From NCBI GenBank assembly GCA_027016675.1, contig JALUSH010000092.1, positions 1 to 13,202 on the forward strand: a stretch of DNA of 13,202 nt, given 5' to 3'. The translations under genes were made by a program, and so were the position numbers. Below the pieces are notes generated by a model, which did not search any database, was not told where the DNA came from, and saw only the letters and a list, made by a program, of their open reading frames with translations. Shown in pieces: positions 1 to 5,427 of the stretch. The DNA comes from Thermodesulfovibrio sp. (GTDB lineage: Bacteria > Nitrospirota > Thermodesulfovibrionia > Thermodesulfovibrionales > JdFR-85). The stretch's first letter is position 1; each line of letters opens with the position of its first letter.

Positions 1-11
1 TCCATACACTG

Positions 12-61
12 TGTCATGCCGAACTCATTTCGGCATCTCATGTTCAGGTTCTGAAACAAGT
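12..61 (+). repeat. Palindromic REP-like element, copy 1
   Basis: A perfect 8-base stem, ATGCCGAA (16-23) and TTCGGCAT (29-36), encloses the 5-base loop CTCAT. A second, weaker hairpin follows: GTTCAG (42-47) pairs with CTGAAAC (51-57) with one bulged A. The 29-base core (12-40) matches the reverse complement of 12363-12391 at 27 of 29 positions, and both differences lie in the loop. The box CTGAAACARGT also recurs in both copies. This looks like a short non-coding dispersed repeat (REP or MITE class). No coding sequence is visible in it. It lies 76 bases before rpoZ. Confidence 0.8.
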
Positions 62-75
62 GAGAAGTTGTTTTG

Positions 76-81
76 TATAAA
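76..81 (+). promoter_or_regulatory. Possible -10 box for rpoZ operon
   Basis: TATAAA directly follows a TG and lies 34 bases before the rpoZ start, which would leave a leader of roughly 28 bases containing the GGAGG ribosome site (104-108). No good -35 hexamer stands 16-18 bases upstream, so the call rests on the -10 alone. Transcription could also enter from a gene to the left of the window. Confidence 0.25.
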
Positions 82-115
82 AGACTTGCAAGATTAATAA
101 AGTGGAGGTAGTCCC

Positions 116-493
116 ATGGTAGACATCATCTCTTTGCCAGTAGAGTTTGATAAAGAAAGGATTGACGGACGTTTCAGGCTTGTCAACATAGCAGCCCAGA
201 GGGCAAAAGAGCTTGCGTCCGGGGCTGAACCAAAAATCCAGACAAAGGCTAATAAGGTCAGCACCCTGGCGATCCAGGAGGCCATCTTAAACAAGCTTGA
301 ATTCCTGACAGGTGAAGAGGCTGTTAAGGCAAAAGAAGAGGCCAAAAGGATTGATTTCCGTCGTGTCCTGGAGGACAGGCGCAAGGATTTAGAACTGGAA
401 GACCTGTCTGAATTAGAAAAGGACCTCCAAATATACATGCATGAAAAAGAAGAAGCCACTTCTTCTAATGAACTGTACGAATCTGAAGAATAA
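116..493 (+). CDS. rpoZ: DNA-directed RNA polymerase omega subunit
   Basis: This 125-residue protein is the likely omega subunit, which binds the beta-prime C-terminus and helps RNA polymerase assemble. The family core is visible: 'DGRFRLVNIAAQRAKEL' (about 17-33), then 'KANKVSTLAIQEAI' (about 43-56), matching the usual RxRLV..AA.RA and T.A..E pattern. The rest (about 65-125) is a charged, Glu/Lys-rich tail of the kind that varies between omegas. The ATG is well supported by GGAGG seven bases upstream. The 3' end overlaps coaBC by 26 bases, an rpoZ-coaBC neighbourhood found in many bacteria. Omega is short and diverse, but the core and the neighbour make this a firm call. Confidence 0.88.
   Translation: MVDIISLPVEFDKERIDGRFRLVNIAAQRAKELASGAEPKIQTKANKVSTLAIQEAILNKLEFLTGEEAVKAKEEAKRIDFRRVLEDRRKDLELEDLSELEKDLQIYMHEKEEATSSNELYESEE
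448..466 (+). promoter_or_regulatory. Hairpin just before the coaBC start
   Basis: A perfect 8-base inverted repeat, AGAAGAAG (448-455) and CTTCTTCT (459-466), with loop CCA, ends one base before the favoured coaBC ATG (468). It lies inside the rpoZ coding region. If it folds in the mRNA it covers the place where a ribosome site would sit, so coaBC may depend on ribosomes translating rpoZ. The structure is seen; the role is inferred. Confidence 0.5.
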
Positions 494-1667
494 GGAGATT
501 ATACTTGCTGTAACAGGTGGGATCGCTGCTTACAAGTCTGCAGAGATTATAAGGAGATTAAAAAAAGAGGGGGCTTCTCTGACAGTCCTGATGACAGAGG
601 CAGCTTCACGGTTTATTACTCCCCTGACACTTGAAGTCCTCTCATCTCGAAAGGTCTACAGGGATATCTTTGATGATCCTCTTTCTCATCTACAGATAAC
701 AAAGGATGCAGATATCTTTCTTATTGCTCCGGCTACAGCCAATATGATTTCAAAGATCGCCTCAGGCATGGGGGATGATATTGTCTCCCTGTCTGTTCTT
801 GCATATAAAGGCAAGGTACTATTTGCTCCTTCAATGAACTGGAGGATGTACGAAAATCCTGCGATAAAAGACAATATGGAGATTCTCAAGAAGAGGGGGT
901 TTTACGAGATACCTCCTGAGACAGGCTCTCTTGCCTGTGGTGAGGAGGGGCCGGGCAGGATGGCATCAGTTGATACAATAGTTGATTGCATCAAAGATGT
1001 TCTTCATCCAAAAGATATGACAGGCATGAAGGTACTCGTTACTGCCGGACCAACAAGGGAGTACCTTGATCCTGTAAGATTCATATCAAATCCTTCTACA
1101 GGAAAGATGGGCATAGCCCTTGCCAGGGTGGCAAAATGGCGAGGGGCAGAGGTGGTGCTTATAATAGGTGCTGGTCTGGAAGTGAATATCAATGGTATAG
1201 ACACAGTCTGGGTAGAAACAACAGAGGATATGTATAAAAATGTTAAGGAGTATTTCAAGTGGGCAGACCTGCTTGTCATGGCAGCAGCTCCTTCAGACTT
1301 CTCACCAAAGGTAAGGCGTGATTCAAAAATAGAGAAAGGGAAGGTTAAGTCTATTGAACTGACCCCTGCAAGGGATATCCTTTCCACAATAAAGAGATAT
1401 AAAGGGAAGAGGAAAATTATTGGTTTTTCAGCAGATACTGGCCTGAATATTGCTAAATTAAGAAGGAAGATGACCAAAAAGGGTATGGACTTACTCGTAT
1501 TTAATGATGTAACCTTGAAAGGGGCAGGCTTTGGATATGACACAAACCGCATATACATAATGGATAGCAAAGAGATGAAGGAATTTCCCCTCATGAGCAA
1601 AGAAGAATGCGCTGAGGAGATTTATAATCATTTTATGTCATACCAGGCTGACAAAAAATGTCAATAG
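468..1667 (+). CDS. coaBC: Bifunctional CoaBC: phosphopantothenoylcysteine synthetase/decarboxylase
   Basis: This fused enzyme (399 residues from ATG 468) joins cysteine to 4'-phosphopantothenate (CoaB) and decarboxylates the product to 4'-phosphopantetheine (CoaC, FMN-dependent) in coenzyme A synthesis. The CoaC half (about 8-180) shows 'TGGIAAYK', the catalytic His74, 'PSMNWRM' with Asn124, and the clamp 'GSLACGEEGPGR' with Cys157. The CoaB half (about 186-395) shows 'VTAGPTREYLDPVR', Arg204, Asn208 in 'SNPSTGKMG', Lys287 and 'FNDV'. These sit one or two positions from the E. coli residues His75, Asn125, Cys158, Arg206, Asn210 and Lys289 as I recall them. That supports the start at 468 over ATG 441, which would add nine residues. 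No clear ribosome site precedes 468, so coupling to rpoZ is likely. The KxKK motif reads KIEK and the usual AAVAD reads AAPSD. Confidence 0.95.
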   Translation: MNCTNLKNKEIILAVTGGIAAYKSAEIIRRLKKEGASLTVLMTEAASRFITPLTLEVLSSRKVYRDIFDDPLSHLQITKDADIFLIAPATANMISKIASGMGDDIVSLSVLAYKGKVLFAPSMNWRMYENPAIKDNMEILKKRGFYEIPPETGSLACGEEGPGRMASVDTIVDCIKDVLHPKDMTGMKVLVTAGPTREYLDPVRFISNPSTGKMGIALARVAKWRGAEVVLIIGAGLEVNINGIDTVWVETTEDMYKNVKEYFKWADLLVMAAAPSDFSPKVRRDSKIEKGKVKSIELTPARDILSTIKRYKGKRKIIGFSADTGLNIAKLRRKMTKKGMDLLVFNDVTLKGAGFGYDTNRIYIMDSKEMKEFPLMSKEECAEEIYNHFMSYQADKKCQ

Positions 1668-1676
1668 CTGGTATGA
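1638..1676 (+). promoter_or_regulatory. Hairpin across the coaBC stop codon
   Basis: The outer 9-base arms TCATACCAG (1638-1646) and CTGGTATGA (1668-1676) are perfect complements. Inside them TGACA (1649-1653) and TGTCA (1659-1663) form a 5-base stem around AAAAA. The coaBC stop (1665-1667) is inside the structure, and the GGAGG of the next gene starts five bases after it. No run of T follows, so it is not a standard intrinsic terminator. An RNA processing or stability site, or a modulator of the next start, would fit. Confidence 0.6.
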
Positions 1677-1691
1677 AATGGGAGGTAATCC

Positions 1692-2930
1692 ATGTCTTTA
1701 GAGGATATTGAAAAACTGAAGGCGAGGCTTGAGAAGGACCCAAATTCAAAGCTCTTTCTACCTCTTGCAGAGGAGTACAGAAAGGAGGGCATGTTTGAAG
1801 AGGCTATTGAGGTGCTAAAAACAGGACTTGAGAGACATCCCACATATACGAGTGCAAGGGTTTTGCTTGCCAAGGTGTATATAGATAAAGGCCAGCTTGT
1901 TGAGGCCAGGGCTGAACTGGAACAGGTAATCGATTCAGTGCCTGATAATCTCTTTGCCCAGCGAAAGCTTGCTGATATATATAGAGACATGGGGCTACGA
2001 GAAAAGGCTATAGAGCATTATGAGCGTGTGATAGACCTGAATCCCCTTGATGAGGAGGCTATAGACATCCTGAAGTCTCTGAAAGGATCAGAAGAGCCTG
2101 TGGTGCAGGAGGAGGCAGGAAGGGATGTCCTGGAGATTGCTGAAGAGGCTGAGGAAGCAGTTGAGGAGGGTATAAAAGAGCCTGAGGAGATTCAGTTGCC
2201 AGAGGAAGGGGTTACTATTGAGGAGGAGGCTATGGAGGAGGTTGTTGAGGGGGGTGAAGACATCAAATTACCAGAGGATGTTGCTGTTGAAGAAGAGATT
2301 GCTATTCCTGAAGAGCCTACCGCAACGACTGAAAAAGATACCTACGAAGAAATAGGAGATGATTTTTCTTTCCCTCTGCCTGATGAAGAAGATGCCACCA
2401 CATCAGGTGAGAGTCCCCTTACACTTGATTCGCTCTCCTTAGAGGAGGACAGAAAAGAGGAAGAAGAGTTAAACCTAGGTGTTGACTTTGGTGATTATGA
2501 GGAGTTTGCCCAGTTTATTAATGAAGAGATTCACGAGATGGAAAGAATTGCAGAAGCGACATCAGTTGAAGAGGCAGAAGAGGCTGTGATGTTTGCAGAA
2601 GAAGAGCATGCAACAGCAGAGGTCACAGAAGAAGTTGAGACCAGTGAAAGAGACTTTTTCCATCTTGATTCAGAAACAGTGAAAGACACAGGTAAACTTC
2701 TTGCGGAGGCTGATGAGTGTATAAGAAGAGAGGAGTATGGCAGGGCACTTGATATCTATATGGAGATTATAAAGATGGATCCTGACAATGCGAAGGCAAA
2801 GCAGAGGACAGAGGAGTTGAAACAGTTCTTAAGGCTTCTGGGCAAGGATGCAGAGATTATTATAAACAGGCTTGAGAACTTTTTGGATGGACTGAGGAGA
2901 AGGAAAGATGAGTTTTTCAGAAGTTCTTAA
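1692..2930 (+). CDS. TPR protein with long acidic linker
   Basis: I recognise the domain but not a named gene. The 412-residue product has three tetratricopeptide repeats at about 17-50, 51-84 and 85-118 (for example 'LAEEYRKEGMFEEAIEVL'), then a very acidic low-complexity linker (about 133-320), then a fourth TPR-like unit (about 334-367) and a helical tail ending in 'GLRRRKDEFF'. TPRs bind partner proteins. The linker repeats a short pattern: 'IQLPEEGVTIEEEA' near 167 and 'IKLPEDVAVEEEIA' near 191. There is no signal peptide or membrane segment, so it should be cytoplasmic. GGAGG (1681-1685) precedes the ATG at good spacing. The gene overlaps the roadblock gene by 23 bases, which suggests that the two proteins are made together and may interact. 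The function is unknown. Confidence 0.85.
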   Translation: MSLEDIEKLKARLEKDPNSKLFLPLAEEYRKEGMFEEAIEVLKTGLERHPTYTSARVLLAKVYIDKGQLVEARAELEQVIDSVPDNLFAQRKLADIYRDMGLREKAIEHYERVIDLNPLDEEAIDILKSLKGSEEPVVQEEAGRDVLEIAEEAEEAVEEGIKEPEEIQLPEEGVTIEEEAMEEVVEGGEDIKLPEDVAVEEEIAIPEEPTATTEKDTYEEIGDDFSFPLPDEEDATTSGESPLTLDSLSLEEDRKEEEELNLGVDFGDYEEFAQFINEEIHEMERIAEATSVEEAEEAVMFAEEEHATAEVTEEVETSERDFFHLDSETVKDTGKLLAEADECIRREEYGRALDIYMEIIKMDPDNAKAKQRTEELKQFLRLLGKDAEIIINRLENFLDGLRRRKDEFFRSS

Positions 2931-3264
2931 GGAGACAGTTGAACAGGTTGAAGGTGCTGTGGCATCCATAATTCTGGCAGCTGATGGTATACCTGTTGAG
3001 GAGTTTGTAAAGGAAAGGCTTATTGATTTCAATGATCTTTCTGCAGAGGCATCCACCCTTATTAAAGACATAGAAATGGCCTCCAGTGACCTTCAACTTG
3101 GTGAGGCTAAGGAATTTTCTGTTATATCAGATAGTTGTGGAATCATAATGAGGAAGATTACTGATGAATACTACCTTGCACTGGTTATAAAACCAGATGG
3201 CAACTATGGGAAGGCACGTTTTATATTGAGAACTGCTGTGCCCAAAATAGAAAAAGAATTTTGA
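2908..3264 (+). CDS. Roadblock/LC7 domain protein (MglB-like fold)
   Basis: This 118-residue protein looks like a single roadblock/LC7 domain. The N-terminal helix and strand pattern 'LKETVEQVEGAVASIILAADGIPVEEF' in parts (helix about 5-14, then 'GAVASIILAADGIPV' at 16-30) is typical: a helix followed by 'd-G-ipv'. A later strand pair, 'GIIMRKITDEYYLALVI' (about 78-94), and a final helix complete the fold. Family members dimerise and often act on Ras-like GTPases, as MglB does on MglA, but no GTPase gene lies in this window. The start at 2908 lies inside the TPR gene, with GAGGAGAAGG just upstream. A stand-alone roadblock protein coupled to a TPR protein suggests a regulatory or scaffolding pair. 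The exact role is not known. Confidence 0.75.
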   Translation: MSFSEVLKETVEQVEGAVASIILAADGIPVEEFVKERLIDFNDLSAEASTLIKDIEMASSDLQLGEAKEFSVISDSCGIIMRKITDEYYLALVIKPDGNYGKARFILRTAVPKIEKEF

Positions 3265-3286
3265 ACCTGCCTTCATATTAATACCA

Positions 3287-4342
3287 ATGCAAAGAATTGA
3301 GTCTCTAAAAGGGGAGATCAAAAAAAGGCGTATTGGTGCCTTTTTGATTACCAATCTGAAAAACATACGGTATCTTGCGGGGTTTACTGGTTCTGCTGGA
3401 ATGCTACTGGTTACAACAAAAGAGGCATTTTTTATAACGGATTTCAGATATAAGGAGCAGTCAGAAAGAGAGGTTAAAGGTTGTCAGATTGTTATAACCC
3501 GCAACTCTCCTCTCAGGACGATCAGGGAGATTTTAAAAAAGAATCGGATCAAACGGGTGGGGTTTGAATACAACGAGTCCTTTGCCCTTTATGACATGTT
3601 AAGAAAGGATTTTCATGCCCTGGCCCTGAAGAATGTGGTTGAGGGTTTCAGGAAGCTAAAGGATGCAGAGGAGCTAAGGAACATAAGAAAGGCTGTAAAA
3701 AGGGCTGAGGAAGCCTTTTTAGGAGTAAAACCATATATAAAGGTCAAAACCACTGAAAGGGCTATTGCGCTGAGGCTCGAAGAAGAACTCAAAAAAAGTG
3801 GATGTAAGAGGCCGCCCTTTGATATAATTGTAGCTTCAGGCCCAAATGCAGCATTGCCCCATGCTACTGTAACAGACAGGAGGCTGCAGCCAGGAGATCT
3901 TGTGGTTATTGATTGGGGTGGAGAATCAGAGGGCTATTTTTCTGATATGACCAGGACGCTACTGCTTAAGGGTAAGGATTTAGATAAAAAGAAAGAAATT
4001 TACAATACTGTGGCCAGGGCAAACAGGGCGGCTATCAATGCAGTTAAGGAAGGAGTCAAGGCAAAGGATATTGATAGAGTGGCAAGGCAGATCATAAGAG
4101 AGAGTGGGTATGGTGAATACTTCGGACATGCCACAGGCCACGGGCTTGGGCTTGATATACATGAAGCACCTCGTATATCATTTATGAGTAAAGATGTGCT
4201 GCAGAAAGGAATGGTTTTTACCATTGAGCCAGGCATCTATGTGCCGGGCCTGGGCGGTGTAAGGATTGAGGATATGGTAACAATTAAGGACAGGAGTGTC
4301 CGCAGATTGACATCATTACCAAGAAAACTGGAGATAATTTGA
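3287..4342 (+). CDS. pepP: M24 family Xaa-Pro aminopeptidase/dipeptidase
   Basis: This is a two-domain metallopeptidase of the aminopeptidase P/prolidase group that removes residues before proline. Residues 1-125 form the creatinase-like N-domain ('NIRYLAGFTGSAG' at about 26-38). Residues 130-351 form the pita-bread catalytic domain. All five metal ligands are visible: Asp209 ('VVIDWGG'), Asp220 ('FSDMTRT'), His285 ('GHATGHGLG'), Glu314 ('FTIEPGIY') and Glu328 ('VRIEDM'). His192 ('LPHATVT') is also present. At 351 residues it has the usual length for the short bacterial form. The ATG has no clear ribosome site and starts 22 bases after the roadblock gene. Its place before efp, accB and accC is a common arrangement. 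The symbol is by context; pepQ-type specificity cannot be excluded. Confidence 0.9.
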   Translation: MQRIESLKGEIKKRRIGAFLITNLKNIRYLAGFTGSAGMLLVTTKEAFFITDFRYKEQSEREVKGCQIVITRNSPLRTIREILKKNRIKRVGFEYNESFALYDMLRKDFHALALKNVVEGFRKLKDAEELRNIRKAVKRAEEAFLGVKPYIKVKTTERAIALRLEEELKKSGCKRPPFDIIVASGPNAALPHATVTDRRLQPGDLVVIDWGGESEGYFSDMTRTLLLKGKDLDKKKEIYNTVARANRAAINAVKEGVKAKDIDRVARQIIRESGYGEYFGHATGHGLGLDIHEAPRISFMSKDVLQKGMVFTIEPGIYVPGLGGVRIEDMVTIKDRSVRRLTSLPRKLEII

Positions 4343-4370
4343 GAGATTCTTAATAAATAGAACCACTTCT

Positions 4371-4399
4371 ACCTGATAATTCAAACAAAATGCTCAGGT
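4371..4399 (+). promoter_or_regulatory. Inverted repeat in the efp leader
   Basis: ACCTGA (4371-4376) and TCAGGT (4394-4399) are perfect 6-base complements 17 bases apart, in the only sizeable gap (93 bases) of the left operon. It could be a protein-binding site or a loose RNA hairpin. TATAGT (4415-4420) looks like a -10 box but lacks a matching -35. Chance is a real possibility for arms this short. Confidence 0.3.
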
Positions 4400-4435
4400 C
4401 AGATTAGAGATAAATATAGTAGCGAGGAGGAAGGG

Positions 4436-4999
4436 ATGATTTCCACAAATGATTTCAAGAGAGGCACAAAGATAGAATTCAAAGGCGAACCCTATGAGGT
4501 TCTGGAGTTTCAACATGTGAAGATGGGCAGAGGTGGTGCCTTTGTTCGCACAAAACTAAAAGGCCTGAAAACAGGCAAGATCATAGAGGAGACCTTTTCA
4601 GCAGGCGACAAGGTGCCAAGGGCACAACTGGAAGAGAAGGAGATGCAGTACCTTTACAATCAGGGCGATCTCTATTATTTTATGGACAATGAGACCTATG
4701 AGCAGTTGCCTGTTTCAGAGGAACAACTGGGTGACAGCAGGTTGTATCTTAAGGAGAATATGAATGTATATATACTCTATTATAAAGGCGAGCCAATTGC
4801 AGTGGAGTTGCCTATAGCTGTGGAGCTTGAAGTGGTGGAGACAGAGCCAGGTGTGAAGGGTGATACTGCCTCAGGTGGAAGCAAACCAGCAAAGCTGGAG
4901 ACAGGTGCCATGGTTAAAGTGCCGCTTCATATTAATGAAGGTGATATAATAAAGGTTGACACCCGTACAGGGGAATACATTGAGAGGGTAAAGAAATGA
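4436..4999 (+). CDS. efp: Translation elongation factor P
   Basis: EF-P binds ribosomes stalled at polyproline stretches and helps form the peptide bond. At 187 residues it has the standard three-domain length: KOW-like domain I (1-64), OB domains II (about 65-128) and III (about 129-187). The C-terminal signature 'PGVKGDTASGGSKPA' and 'VKVDTRTGEY'-like ending ('IKVDTRTGEYIERV') are clear. The loop at the tip reads 'VKMGRGGAFVRTKL', so the position that is lysine in E. coli (Lys34) is Arg32 here. That excludes EpmA-type beta-lysylation at this site; it may be unmodified, as presumed for similar 'GRGGA' loops, or rhamnosylated if an EarP is encoded elsewhere. GGAGG (4426-4430) lies five bases before the ATG. 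The stop overlaps the accB start as ATGA. Confidence 0.97.
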   Translation: MISTNDFKRGTKIEFKGEPYEVLEFQHVKMGRGGAFVRTKLKGLKTGKIIEETFSAGDKVPRAQLEEKEMQYLYNQGDLYYFMDNETYEQLPVSEEQLGDSRLYLKENMNVYILYYKGEPIAVELPIAVELEVVETEPGVKGDTASGGSKPAKLETGAMVKVPLHINEGDIIKVDTRTGEYIERVKK

Positions 5000-5427
5000 A
5001 TCTTGACGAAATAAAAGCAATAATTGACCTCCTTAAGGATACGGATATTTCCGAGATACAGATAGAGAAGGAGGGTATGAGGCTGAAACTCAGAAGGGAG
5101 AGACACTTTCCTGCTTCCTTTGAAGTTATAGAAAGACAGTCATCGCTTAAAGAGGAACCAAAGGCAGAGCAGGAGGATACAGCACATCTTGTCACGGTTA
5201 CCTCACCTATAGTAGGCACCTTTTACAGGGCTCCATCTCCGGATTCTGAACCCTTTGTGGAGGTTGGCACAAAGGTTAAAAAAGGACAGGTTCTATGCAT
5301 TATCGAGGCAATGAAGCTGATGAATGAGATAGAAAGTGAGGTTGACGGGGTTATAGTCAGGATACTTGTTGAAAATGGCCAGCCTGTTGAGTATGGTGAG
5401 CCCCTCTTTTTGATCGAGCCACTATGA
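4996..5427 (+). CDS. accB: Biotin carboxyl carrier protein of acetyl-CoA carboxylase
   Basis: This is the biotin carrier (BCCP, 143 residues) of acetyl-CoA carboxylase, which carries CO2 from AccC to the carboxyltransferase to make malonyl-CoA. The N-terminal helix 'MNLDEIKAIIDLLKDTDISE' matches the family start. A short linker (about 40-65) leads to the biotinyl domain (about 66-143), with the 'EAMKLMNEI' motif and biotinylated Lys107. The 'PIVGTFYRAPSPDSEPFV' stretch includes the thumb region of true AccB proteins. The start ATG overlaps the efp stop (ATGA), and the stop overlaps accC the same way, so translation of the three genes is probably coupled. The carboxyltransferase genes accA and accD are not in this window. 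Confidence 0.97.
   Translation: MNLDEIKAIIDLLKDTDISEIQIEKEGMRLKLRRERHFPASFEVIERQSSLKEEPKAEQEDTAHLVTVTSPIVGTFYRAPSPDSEPFVEVGTKVKKGQVLCIIEAMKLMNEIESEVDGVIVRILVENGQPVEYGEPLFLIEPL

Noticed and set aside
94..459. Antisense open frame of 121 codons over rpoZ
   Set aside because: Serine-rich product with no recognisable motif, fully opposite a well-supported gene; a shadow frame.
1004..1600. Antisense open frame of 198 codons over coaBC
   Set aside because: No motif and entirely opposite the CoaB domain, whose active-site residues are intact.
3265..3286. Regulatory element between the roadblock and pepP genes
   Set aside because: Only 22 bases with no ribosome site or inverted repeat.
4772..4840. 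Apparent tandem duplication 'PIAVEL PIAVEL' in EF-P
   Set aside because: Length matches other EF-P proteins at this place, which carry similar 'P-V-V-EL' words, so nothing was inserted.
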